Part shown: positions 53,862 to 64,000 of the stretch, one piece after another
Numbering within the stretch: position 1 is the stretch's first letter
Layout of the letters: each line of letters starts with the position of its first letter
Source: Symbiodinium natans
Lineage: Eukaryota; Sar; Dinophyceae; Suessiales; Symbiodiniaceae
NCBI GenBank assembly: GCA_905221605.1
Contig: CAJNDS010002416.1
Location: 306,124 to 370,123, forward strand
Length of the DNA stretch: 64,000 bases
Reading direction: 5' to 3'
Notes under the pieces: model-generated
What the model was told of the DNA's origin: nothing
The model's database searches: none
What the model saw: the letters and a program-made list of their open reading frames with translations, nothing else
Made by a program: the position numbers and the translations under genes

Positions 53862-54573
53862 TTGCTTGACCTGATCTCGTGTGTTTCACTGCAGTATACT
53901 TCATCGCCTGATTAGGTATTTGCACAAAGAAAATTCAAGCATGTAGCAACAATGAACGATTGCCACGAAGCGACAGATCAAGGCTTGCTTTGTTTAGTTG
54001 GAGAAAGGACAGCGGCCGAACTTAGCCCCTTGACAGACAGGCAGTAAAATGAATCCGTCTTGGCGGAAACCTTCTAAAGTTTTGGGGCTTAGCGGACGTA
54101 AGCCTAAACCCTAAACCCAATAACACTACACTAAACGCTTAACCCCAAGCCCTGAACCCTAGACCCTAACCCCTTAAACTTTTCTCCTAATCCCTCAACC
54201 CTCGCATGGCTGCTGGGTGGCGAAGCCCACGCCCTTTACCCTGGACTCTGACCCCACAAACCCTGGATCTTGCGGTTCGTTCACTTTTGAATGGTTTAAG
54301 GTTTAGGGTTTTCGGGCTTAGGGTAATCTGAATGAAGCTTCGCACAACTCATCTTCCTTCGTGCCCTTTAAATGATGGATTTATGCTTCTCTTTCACGCA
54401 TTCCAAGGCAGGACCAATCAACCAGAAACCCTAAACCCTAAACCCTATACACCCGAAACCCTAGCCCCAACTCAACCTTGGGGCTTCCTAAGGGGGGACC
54501 AATCCCCTAGACGCCAAGGCATTGGTTGGGGTTTGGCGTTTTTAGGGCCCCCCCTTCCCCAAAAGCGGTAGTT

Positions 54574-54660
54574 CTTGGGATGTGCCGCCTCAGATTACCA
54601 GTCCTTGATAGGGATGATAATCGGGGGTACTAGAATTCCTATGTAGGCGGAACATCTCAA
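54574..54660. mobile_element. Family B palindromic element
   Basis: CTTGGGATGTGCCGCCT and inverse ending GGCGGAACATCTCAA. Confidence 0.6.
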
Positions 54661-54845
54661 GGTAGTTCTCTCCAATAGGGTCCCTTTTTTTGGATCCCCT
54701 ACATAGTACGGCGCCTTGCTGAAAGTACCTGAACCCTGAACCCTAAACCCTAAACCCTGAACCCGAAAAACCCTGAACCCTGAACCCTGAATCCTAAGCC
54801 CTAAACCCTAAACCCTAAACCCTAACCCTAAACCCTAAAACCCCC

Positions 54846-54943
54846 GTACGAAGGTGGCGCGTTCCGGAGCGAGCCTGGGTGTGCGGGCCAGCTGGGATGG
54901 CATCACCGAGGTTTGCGTGTTTGGGAGGAGGGTGTGGAGGGTT
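54846..54943 (+). other. Exon-like block
   Basis: Reads TKVARSGASLGVRASWDGIT then EVCVFGRRVW; CCCTAAA upstream and TTTAGGG downstream. Confidence 0.3.
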
Positions 54944-54946
54944 TAG

Positions 54947-55085
54947 GGTTTAGGGTTTAAGGTGAAGGGCTTAGTGCCTCGGGGGTCTTGATAGGGTTTA
55001 GGGTTTCGGGTGAAGGTGTTAGAGCCTGGTCTTGATAGGGTTTAGGGTGTCGGGTGGAGGCTTTAGAGCCTCGGGGTCTTGATGG
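54947..55085 (+). repeat. Three tandem 45-48-bp units each containing one TTTAGGG
   Basis: Each unit reads GGTTTAGGG..., then a G-rich stretch, then GCCTCGGGGTCTTGATAG, with small changes. Confidence 0.8.
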
Positions 55086-55699
55086 TCTTTGGCCTGCGAG
55101 GGTTCGGGATTTTGCTGATTGTTTGCGATGTTACATAAACATATGCAGGGTGCTGGCAGAGTTTTGGACTAGGCTAGAGATCTAACCATATAGAACCCTA
55201 AACCCTAAACCCTAAACATGAGCAGTGGCAACAATAGGGAGTTTTGATTCGGGTGCTTTTGTCTATCGGACCGGCAGGGTCTTTGAGTAGCGCTTACCTG
55301 CAAAGCTTCTGGAAGCGGTTGGGCAGCCGCCTGGGTGCCCAGAGTTAGGGTTTAGGGTTTAAGGTTTAGGGTTTCGGGTTTAGGATTTAGGGTTTAGGGT
55401 CTAGGGTTCAGGGTTTAGGTTGAAGGAGCAGTATGCTTAGAATGACCACGAGCCTCGATTTCTGCAAGCAGCCAGCGTTTAAGAAATGGGGCGCTGGATG
55501 CTGCGAACTGTAAACCCTAAATTCCTAAACCCTGAACCCTAAACCCCCTTGGGTGAAGGGAGCCAAGAACCTGAATTCCTAGACCTTGTTTTAGACTTCT
55601 AGCCTAGAACCTAAGCGACGGGCCAGGGGTCTCCCAGTTCCCCCATCCCTTCAAATCCCGAACCCCAATCCTCGAACCCTTCAATACATGGACCTTTGA

Positions 55700-56161
55700 A
55701 CCCCAAAGCCCCAAACCCTAAACCCTATACCCTAAACCCCAAACCAAAAACCCAAACCCTAAACTCTAAACTCTAAGCCCTAAACCCTAAACCCTAAACC
55801 CAAACCCTAACCCCTAAACCCTGAACCCCAAACCCGAAACCCTCAACCCTAAACCCTAAAGCCTAAAGCCTAAACCCTAAACCCTAAAGCCTATACCCTA
55901 AACCCTAAACTCCAAGCCCTAAACCCTAAACCCTAAACCCAAACCCTAAACCCTGAACCCTGAACCCCAAACCCCAAACCCTAAACCCTAAATCCTAAAC
56001 CTTAAACCCTAAACCCTAAACCGAAACCTAAACCCTAAACTCTAAGCCCTAAACCCTAAACCCTGAACCCCAAACCCGAAACCCTAAACCCTAAACCCTA
56101 ACCCCTAAACCCTAAACCCTAAACCCTAAACCTAAACCCCAAATCCTAAACCCTAAACCCT
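55700..56161 (-). repeat. Degenerate CCCTAAA array
   Basis: About 460 bp of imperfect C-strand heptamers with CCCCAAA, CCCGAAA and AAGCCTA variants. Confidence 0.9.
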
Positions 56162-56744
56162 TAAAGTCCTGAGCTCTTCCAAGTCCCGAACCCTTTACTC
56201 CCGACTCGGAAGCCTTGAAACCTCGACCCTACTGCTCCCACTCCTCATGTCTATGGGGTTTAGGGTTTAGGGTTTGGGGTTTGGGGTTTAGGGTTTAGGG
56301 TTTAGGGTTCAATATGTTCAGTTCTCTAAATTTTGGCCCCTTTTAGGGGTGCCCTAAAAAAGAGGGGCCGCCTTAGAATAAGGACCCCCAAATGGGACCA
56401 TATTTTTCTGAAGTGACCATATCTTTTTGTTGTACATATCAAGTCCACTTCATATTTTTCCGCGGCCTGCCACGTAGTCAGGATTTCTGCAACTCGAAAC
56501 CCAAAGCCGCTGAACCCTGAACCTTAAGCCCTGCACCTTCTGAACCCTAAGCCCTAAACCGTCTGAACCCTAAACCCTAAGAACCCTAAGCCCTAAACCC
56601 CTAAACCCTAAACCCTAAACCCTAACCCTAAACCCTGCACCCTAAACCCTAAACCCTGAACCCTGAACCCTGAACCCTCACGCCGAAGACGGCTGAGAGG
56701 TCAACGTGTCCTCTCCTGGGCCGCTGGGCATCCATGATCTCAAC

Positions 56745-56975
56745 AGGGTTTGGGGTTTGAGGGGTTTTAGGGGTTTAGGGTTTAGGGTTTGGGGTTTGGG
56801 GTTTGGGGGTTTAGGGTTTAGGGTTTTTGGGTTTGAGGGTTTGAGGGTTTAGGGTTTGGAGTTTGGGGTTTAGGGTTTGAGGGTTTAGGGTTGAAAATTT
56901 AGGGTTTGAGGGTTCAGGGTTTAGGGTTTAAGGTTTAGGGTTTAGGGTTTGGGGTTCGGGTGTTTGTGGTTTTAG
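56745..56975 (+). repeat. Degenerate TTTAGGG array
   Basis: About 230 bp with TTTGGGG and TTTGAGGG variants, ending at a family B half copy. Confidence 0.9.
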
Positions 56976-57537
56976 GGTTAGCATGTTCCCCCTTATGCTA
57001 GCAATCCTTCTTAGGACGGTTTAAGGTTTTGGGTTCGGGGCTTCGTTTTCTTAATGTATATGTCTTTTCATGGGTTACAAGTTCTAGGATTCTCGTCTTT
57101 TAGGGGTTAAGAGTTGGGATTTGGGATGTAGGCTTTTGCGGTTTGCAGGGTTAGGTTAATTTAAGGGGTCTAGGATGGTGAGTTCAGGGTGAAGCCTGCA
57201 CGAAGGGGTCTACGGCCTCCCAATACCTCCAAACCCTAAACCCTAAAGCTTCAACTAGTAAACCCGAACACCCCAAGCCTTAAGACCCAAAAGCCCTAAC
57301 CAAGCCCGAAACCCTAAAGCCCTAACTGAACCCGAAGACCCTAGCCCCTAAAAAGCCCTAAAGCCCTGACTAACTAAACCCAAAGCCCTAAACTTTCAAG
57401 TTCTAGACCCTGAGCCCTAAACCCTAGACCCTCAACACCCAAATCTCGACCCAGACACCTCTTATGCAACCCTATGTCAAAGCTTCGGCGCGCGAGGGGA
57501 GGCTCCTTGGATGCCTGGGATGCCCAGCACAGAGGCG

Positions 57538-57610
57538 GGCTTAGGGCTTAGGGCTTAGGGCTTAGGGCTTAGGGCTTAGGGCTTAGGGTTTAGGGTTTAG
57601 GGTTTAGGGT
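57538..57610 (+). repeat. CTTAGGG block then TTTAGGG
   Basis: Seven CTTAGGG units in a row followed by TTTAGGG units. Confidence 0.95.
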
Positions 57611-57900
57611 CTCAGGCAGGTTGAAGGGGGGTGGGGGGGAATGTGAGGCTTTCGGGCTTTGTCTTCCCCCGAAAATATTGAATAATCATCCCTGCTTTGC
57701 CTTTATTATGGGGGGTTCTTAAGCAAATAGTAGTAGGCACGACCCTAAACCTTCAGGATTTATGACACTTTCAGGAATGGGGTGCAGGGCAGGTTTGGGG
57801 TTTAGGGTTTAGGTTTGGGGTTTAGGGCTTAGGGTTTAGGGTTTTGACCCCTACTAAGGACCCATGTACCTTAAAGGTAGGGGCTGGGACGTTGAAGTAC

Positions 57901-57990
57901 TGTGGGGTCGGAATAATTACTAATTGTATTTCCTTAGGGTCCCTTTATGATTATACTATAATGGCCCCCAAAACCTTGCTTTACTTATTC
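57901..57990. mobile_element. Family D element, right end lost
   Basis: GGGGTCGGAATAATTACTAA and the typical internal GGTCCCTTTATGATTATACT; the right arm runs out into telomere-like sequence. A partial reverse copy lies at 47491-47568. Confidence 0.55.
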
Positions 57991-58094
57991 AAACCCTAAA
58001 CCCTAAACCACAAACTTCTGAAGTGCACGGAGGCAGGGCTCATCGTCCTGGTGATTGTCGGGCTTCCTTTCGGGACTCGTAGTCACTTACTCTA

Positions 58095-58227
58095 CTTGAA
58101 AGTTCATGGTATTTGTTGACGAATTAGAGCTGTTCCTATATCTGTACTTCTAACCATATGAGTGCCCTTAAGGGGCTTGTAAGTGGGTCATGAGTACAGA
58201 TCTACTTGGGTACCCTGAACCTCCAAG
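58095..58227. mobile_element. Family C palindromic element
   Basis: CTTGAAAGTTCATGGTATTT and inverse ending CCTGAACCTCCAAG; the internal GGGCTTGTAAGTGGGTCATG matches the other copies. Confidence 0.65.
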
Positions 58228-58328
58228 CAAGCCCCTACTTCACAGAGTGGGCCCTCCTAAACCCCCTGAACCCTAAATCCTAAACCCTAAACCCTAAACC
58301 CTAAAACGACTCCGTGTTTTCTTTTCAG

Positions 58329-58406
58329 GCATGGAGGGTGCCAGCAACCTGCTGTCCGTGCTGTCGCCCCGTGGCCTGCATACTCACGCAATGCCGAGAA
58401 TTCTGA
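58329..58406 (+). other. Exon-like block with pyrimidine tract and CAG acceptor
   Basis: A pyrimidine-rich TTTTCTTTTCAG end precedes a frame reading MEGASNLLSVLSPRGLHTHA; CCCTAAA upstream and TTTAGGG downstream. The best splice-acceptor-like sequence in the set. Confidence 0.45.
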
Positions 58407-59522
58407 CTTTAGGGTTTAGGGTTTCGGGTTGCAGGATTTAGGGCATTTAGGGTTTAGGGTTTAGGTCTTCGGGTTTAGGGTTTAGGCTTTCTAGAGCACA
58501 ACTAGGACTTACAGCGGCTGAGTATAGGCCCTAAACCGTAACCCTACAATCCTTCAACCGAGGGGGCGTCATCTGTAGGTCATAGGAACATGCTGAGGCT
58601 CATGAGCCTGGAAAAGGGGGGATGCTATCTAGAAGAGTCTTCTATTGGGAGAGACCAATATCCAGATTTGGGGCTGAAGGTCTACACAGCCTAAAGAGCT
58701 TTTAACCCTGACCAAAGCAATCCAAAGCACCCTCAACCCTAGACACCCTAAAGACCCTTAACACCCTGAGCACCATAAGCACCCTAAGCACTATGTAAAC
58801 CCCAAAGGCTTGCGGTGTCGGGCTTAAAACGTCTGAGGATCTTGGTCGCGCTGCTGGCCGGTGGGCTTTGCTTGCTTGCAGGCCGAGGGGAAAAGGGAGG
58901 GTGGCAGATAGGGAGTCGTCTGCCAAGAGGGCTTAGGGTAATTACAAGGAATACCAACCGTCGTTATATAATATGTATATTCTGATTATGAGCACCAACG
59001 AATCATTTTGATGCCTCGAGCAGGGTTTCGAGGATGCCGGCGGGTGGCAGTAGCTGGTTATACGGTTTAGGGTTTAGGGTTTAGGCTTTAGGGTTTAGGG
59101 TGGGGAGTCATGCATCTATGGGGTGCACGGTTTTGGGAAATTTGGGCTCAGGGCTTGAGGCAGTCATATCTTCGAGGCTCTAGGGACTGTGCCTGCCAGG
59201 TCTCTGGGTCCCAGGGCCCGTGTTATGTCACGCTGTGTGTGTGTTTGTTTTTATTTCTTGGTTTTTGTTTCTTTGTCATTATTGCTATTATTTGTTATTT
59301 GTATGCTTGTAATTCATTGTATACTTTTTTTTTTGGGGGGGGGGGGTCTGGGCTTCAGGGGTCAGGGGCGAGGTTCGGCGAGGGTGGGCATAAAGAGCCA
59401 GGAAGTGCAAAACTACGAGCTCTTATAAAGCATCTCAAGAGTAGCCCATCCGCCCGAAGCCCGAAGCACCCTAAACCCCAAGCAGCCTAAACCCAACACC
59501 CTAAACACCACACAAACAAATG

Positions 59523-59636
59523 CGTGGTCGATGCGGAAAGCCGATTGAAACGGCCAGGCGCTTTCCTCTACATCCGTCCACTCGTGCGAGGACCCTCACG
59601 ACCAATCAGGTGCCATGGCATCACGGTGTGTGCAGG
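59523..59636 (+). other. Exon-like block
   Basis: Reads CVVDAESRLKRPGAFLYIRP then LVRGPSRPIRCHGITVCA, ending at a TTTAGGG tract. Confidence 0.35.
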
Positions 59637-59925
59637 GTTTAGGGTTTAGGGTTTGGGGTTGAGGGTTTAGGGTTATTGGGGTTTAGGGTTTAGCGTTTAG
59701 GGTTTAGGGTTTAGGGTGTTGAGGCAAAAGGGCGCCAAGGGTGGAGATTGCGAGAGAGAGAGGTATATTTACGTTAGCTGTGTGACTTACTAGAACCGAT
59801 GCCCGAAACGTATCGGGTAAAGTTTCGGGTTGAGGGTTTACCTAGACCGAACTTGTCTACCCTCAGTAACGGGGAGATTTTCCGAATCATGAAGGTGCAT
59901 TTCCCTTTTTTTAGGATATATATAG

Positions 59926-60020
59926 GTATATATATATATATAGGCACATGTATATATATATATGTATATATGTATATATACATATGTATGTATATATACA
60001 TATATATATATATATTTATA
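59926..60020. repeat. TA-rich microsatellite
   Basis: About 95 bp of TATATA/TACATA sequence. Confidence 0.9.
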
Positions 60021-60722
60021 TCTGCTACTCTAGGTAGGGCCCAGGCTGCAGATCCCTGCTTGCTGAGGCTGGAGGGACGGGTGCCCCCAATCATGCTGCC
60101 TCCGGCAGCTGTGCGTCTGGAGGAGGCTTGTTGGGGGTTTAGGGTTTAGGGTTTAGGGTTTAGGGTTAGGGTTGGAAGCCTTCACCTTTGGAAGTACACC
60201 ATGGAAGCCCTTGCCCTCCCCAAAACGGTGGAGTTGCGTTTCGGGTTGAGGGCTTGGGGTTTAGAACGGAAGGCATGAAGTAGTAGGTGATTTAGAAAAT
60301 GTAGTTGTGTTTTTTCTTTTTCTTTGGGGGGGATGGGGGGTGGGGGTTGCGCCCATTTAGGGTTGATGGGCCCTTATGATCGCTGACGCTCAGAACCTTC
60401 TGTCTTTTCGCGAATCCCAAAGATCATATTCCCGGCATCTACTTTCATAAGTTGGCAATCCCAATCCAGGGCCATGTGCCATAAAGCCGTTTCGGGCCTG
60501 GAGGCCCTTACGCCCCCAACTGCTGAAAGCCCAAGCCCTCAGCCCAAAACTCTGAGCCTCGGAACCCTGAAGCCTCAAGCCTCCAACCTCCAAGCCGCTA
60601 AAACCCTAAAAAAGCCCTAAACCCCCCCCCCCCCCCCCCCCCCAATTCCGAAGGTTTTTTCGGAGCCCCGAATACCCTTAAAAAGACCCGAACCCTAAAC
60701 CGCTCACGAAGGAGGGGCTTCC

Positions 60723-60818
60723 CAAACCCTAAACCCTAAACCCTAAACCCTAAACCCTAAACCCTAAACCCTAAACCCTAAACCCCAAACCCTAAACCCT
60801 AAACCCTAAACCCTAAAC
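60723..60818 (-). repeat. CCCTAAA tract
   Basis: About 13 units. Confidence 0.95.
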
Positions 60819-60821
60819 CCG

Positions 60822-60929
60822 AAGGAGGGGCTGAGATTGGACCACATCGAGGTGTCTGCTGGCATCCTTGAGGCGGAGCCGGACCAGGAGCGCCGTCTTG
60901 TCAAAGCCCGACTGAATTGGGGGCTTTGA
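60822..60929 (+). other. Exon-like block
   Basis: Reads KEGLRLDHIEVSAGILEAEP then DQERRLVKARLNWG, directly after a CCCTAAA tract; short TTTAGGG downstream. Confidence 0.4.
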
Positions 60930-61351
60930 GGTTCCAGGTGTTGGGGTGTAGGGTTTAGGGTTTAGAGAGAGTGACTTTGGCACCTCGAGGGGTTGTGCTC
61001 TTTCTTCTCACGGGTGCGGCTGGCTCCTCTGGGCTTTAACTAGGACCCGGAGTAGGCTTTTCTTCCTTCTTTTTGTGTTGGGGTTCCCTTACAATCCCTC
61101 AAAAACCAAACGTTACCTTTTTTGTTCCTAGCTTCTCAATCAAGATCGCCTTATTTGCGGCATGATCGGCCTTTCTCGCTTCTAAGGTACCCTGGACCAA
61201 TATAAACCCTATGAAGCCAGGTAAGCCTATGAACCTCATCAACCCAGCCAACCCAAGAAACCCAACAAACCCTGGACCTGAGAAAACCCTGGAACCGAGA
61301 CCCTAAACTTCTGAAATCTCCTGACGCAAGATGCAGTAAATCCCACCTTGG

Positions 61352-61659
61352 CCCTAAACCCTAAACCCTAAACCCTAAACCCTAAACCCTAAACCCTAAA
61401 CCCTAAACCCTAAACGAGCTCGTGGTGGAGGCGTCAGAGCAGCACCAAGAGGCCCCTCGGCTGGCCTTCGCCGGTCCGGACGTGGCCTGGCACATGAGAG
61501 CAGGGACTTGGGCACCTTACAGAACCCAAAACCCTAAACCCTAGCCCTAAACCCTAAACCCTAAACCCTAAACCCTAAACCCTAAACCCTAAACCCTAAA
61601 CCCTAAACCCTAAACCCTAAACCCTAAACCCTAAACCCTAAACCCTAAACCCTAAACCT
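61352..61659 (-). repeat. CCCTAAA tracts flanking an exon-like block
   Basis: 61352-61414 and 61526-61659, same orientation. Confidence 0.95.
61415..61506 (+). other. Exon-like block
   Basis: Reads ELVVEASEQHQEAPRLAFAG then PDVAWHMRAG, directly after a CCCTAAA tract. Another CCCTAAA tract follows. Confidence 0.4.
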
Positions 61660-61980
61660 AAGGAGCTGTTAGAAAAAGGGGTAAGAATAATTCCATAATA
61701 GCCTTAAACCCTAACCCTTTTAACCGAGTAGCCTGGATGGTGGTTTCAGGGGGCTGAGATTGTAAGGGTTCAGGGTGGCTTGATGGGGCTCGCGCCGCTC
61801 CAGCTTTCTGGCTCAGGGTTTGGGGCTGTAGGATTTGGCGAAAATGAGGTCACAGCTCAGCAGATGCTTCTTCCCCAAACCCTAAACCCTAAACCCTCAA
61901 CCCAAGGAGCTGTTAGTATAAGGGGTAAGCTTATTCGGTAAGAGTAATACCATAATAGCCTTAAACCCTAACCCTTAACC
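61659..61980 (+). repeat. Segmental direct repeat containing TAACCCT motifs
   Basis: AAGGAGCTGTTAG...GGGTAAG...CCATAATAGCCTTAAACCCTAACCC occurs at 61659-61720 and, 13 bp longer inside, at 61903-61980. Confidence 0.6.
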
Positions 61981-62494
61981 CTAAACCCTGTTCTAATTAT
62001 TAAGGCCCCAATATGAACAACCCACAGCAACCAAGCCCTGGGTTTAGTCTAAGGGTGTTTTCATGGACCCTTCATATGGTCCCTATCCTCCTTCAATGGG
62101 TTCTGACGTATGGGCCCTTTAATATGAATAGGGTATGTAAGTACTATATAAGGGGCACCCTCTGGAAGGCCCATGTGAAGGGACCATGTAACCACCCTTA
62201 CACACTCCGATCGAGTCACGGGACTCTACCTTGGCCCCCTGAGGTGGTGCCCTTGGGTATATAGGGGGTACCGTTTTAAGGGCCCATACCAAGGGAGCAT
62301 GTCAACCTACCCTAAACCCTAAGCCCTAAACCCCAAACCCCAAACCCCAAACCCCAAAACCCAAATCCCAAACCCCAAACCCTAAACCCTAAACCCTAAT
62401 CATTAAAGAACATGCAGCTATCCTTAGAGCTTAGAGGCCTTTGCGCAGCTCCAAGCCCTGCTGGACTTCACCCACCTCTCGGCCAGGACAAGCT

Positions 62495-62614
62495 TAAACC
62501 CACTTTTGGTTTGGAGTTTAGGGTTTAGGGTTTAGGGTTTAGGGTTTAGGGTTTAGGGTTTAGGGTTTAGGGTTTAGGGTTTAGGGTTTAGGGTTTAGGA
62601 GTAAACCCACTTTT
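62495..62614 (+). repeat. TTTAGGG tract flanked by 13-bp direct repeats
   Basis: TAAACCCACTTTT occurs at 62495-62507 and 62602-62614; between them is a TTTAGGG tract (62515-62599) with short flanks. CTGCAG follows the right copy. The layout is that of an insertion with a target-site duplication. Confidence 0.75.
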
Positions 62615-62718
62615 CTGCAGGATCTGGGGCGCACGCGCAGATGAAGCCCATAGTCAGGAGAGTTCTATCCTACTGCTTTGTACGTGAGTAAACCCTGAAC
62701 TCGAAACACTCTGTAACT

Positions 62719-62813
62719 CCGGATGTTCCCCCACTAGCCGTCCTTAATAGGGATTATAATCAGAGGTACTATAATCCCAATTAAGGACTGATAGTATAAG
62801 GGGGGACACCCAA
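62719..62813. mobile_element. Family B palindromic element
   Basis: CCGGATGTTCCCCC with CGTCCTTAATAGGGATTATA inside and the inverse half at the right. Confidence 0.65.
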
Positions 62814-62848
62814 ACTCTCAACCTAAACTGCGCGATCTGATAGCAGGA

Positions 62849-62888
62849 CCGCCGCTGCTGGTGAGGAAGCCGCTCGACGAAGACATGG
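62849..62888 (+). other. Exon-like block with CAG acceptor
   Basis: ATAGCAG precedes GPPLLVRKPLDEDM, then GTGTAGGGTTTAGGG, which would provide a GT donor. Confidence 0.35.
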
Positions 62889-64000
62889 TGTAGGGTTTAG
62901 GGTTTAGGGTTTAGAGTTTTTAGGGTTTATAGGGTTTAGGGTTAGGGTTTAGGTAGCTTGAAACTCCAACAAAAAAGCCCCCAAAGGGAGCCTCATGTCA
63001 AGCAACCTCCCGCAGAACCGAAGGCATTGATGAAGTCTACTACCCTGGCAGCCAGCTGTTGCGTTGCTTTCCTAAGCGTCTATCCATGATGCATATGGTG
63101 CCCTGAAACATACTTATCAGGGCTTGAGGTTTAGGGTTTAGGGTCTAGGGTTTAGGGTTCAGGGTGCAGGGTGTAGGGATTAGGGTGTACCTAGTCATTC
63201 CATGAGACGTACTTCAAATAGAACCCAAAATTTGTTAACCTTGCTCACGCTAGACTAGAAGGCCCTAAACCGAAAGGCCCTTAACCCACAACAAACCCTA
63301 AACACTCAACCCCGAACCCTAGACCCTAAACCCGAAAGTCCTATTTGTAGCGCAACTTAGTAGTAGATTACCTTTCAACATTTTGGGGTATTCTAATCCG
63401 TATAGAATCCCAAAGGTTAACCTTTACTTTCCCCAGGTTACCGGACAACTAGGCAATGGGCTTTTAGGGCGTTGTCATAGAGTCCCAACAGGCCGAGAAG
63501 CAGCCGATAGCGGGAGTCCAGCTGCGCCAAGCCTTGCAAATTATCCAGGAGCCCCTCTGCTTAGGACTCACGAAACAGGGTTTATATGTATAGGGTTTGG
63601 GGTTTAGGGTTCAGGGTTTGGGGTTTAGGGTTTAGGGTTTAGGGTTTTACGGTTTAGGGTTTATGGGATTTTTAAGGGTTCGAAGTTATGGGGCTACGTA
63701 GGGCGATATCGGGACCGTTGGGAGTCAGGGTTCACAGTATGTAGGCTGCATCTCTTTGGATGATTATCAAAGGTGTGTATCATGAAGAACATCACCCTAG
63801 ACTAAATTTGAGGAGACTGTTCGTGTTTTCCTGGCGGTTGTTCTGAACTAGGCTGCCTAAACCCTAAACCCTAAACCGTAATCCCCCCCTAACGAAGCTT
63901 TCCCTGGGTTGCCATTATCACCGTTGCTCGCTCAGTTCTTCGATCGCTGCATTCTTCTTAGAACGCATGCAGCGCCCAAACCCATTGAACCCTAAACCCT

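Larger units (their letters stand above)
45749..64000. other. Gene-poor repeat region
   Basis: Degenerate telomere-like arrays, palindromic repeats, exon-like blocks and unique spacers (50700-51100, 51580-51880, 53100-54080, 58560-59060) with only weak short frames. Confidence 0.65.

Noticed and set aside
1-64000. tRNA and rRNA genes
   Set aside because: No cloverleaf-compatible or rRNA-conserved sequence was recognised by eye; a tRNAscan or Infernal run would be decisive.

Overview
The window is nuclear DNA of a protist, most probably a dinoflagellate. Three things point there. First, plant/dinoflagellate-type telomere repeats (TTTAGGG) are scattered through the whole window in both orientations. 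Second, a giant single-ORF Ty1/copia Gag-Pol of 2785 aa is present. Third, there is an intronless ubiquitin-like + ankyrin-repeat ORF of a kind common in dinoflagellates. I found no convincing tRNA, rRNA, CRISPR array or dinoflagellate spliced-leader remnant. Gene density is very low.

Layout. 1-12294: telomere-like tracts a few hundred bases apart, MITE-like palindromes, a CCACCCCT minisatellite and short exon-like blocks. 12295-21291: one intact, young LTR retrotransposon on the minus strand, with 246-bp LTRs differing at 2 positions, TG...CA ends and a CCTAA target duplication; it landed inside a telomere-like tract. 21292-35758: more tracts, minisatellites (CCTATAAA/CCTATATCAA, TTATTCTTA) and palindromic repeats. 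35759-36760: an unrecognised 333-aa ORF. 36761-44789: repeats. 44790-45748: the ankyrin ORF, apparently frameshifted near its end. 45749-64000: degenerate telomere-like arrays, more palindromic repeats and exon-like blocks.

The main structural regularity is that short GC-rich segments (about 60-130 bp) with an open + frame, often preceded by a ...CAG acceptor-like end, usually have a CCCTAAA tract upstream and a TTTAGGG tract downstream. I infer that many are exons of long-intron genes on the + strand, with introns starting in TTTAGGG and ending in CCCTAAA. The repeat itself contains a GG|GTTTAG donor-like and a CTAAAC branch-like string. Other observations suggest the tracts are inserted: one interrupts a dispersed repeat and one is flanked by a 13-bp direct repeat. 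At least eight families of about 100-bp palindromic or dispersed elements (called A-H here) recur through the window. Short open frames occur by chance, so individual exon calls are weak; the recurrent arrangement is the stronger evidence.
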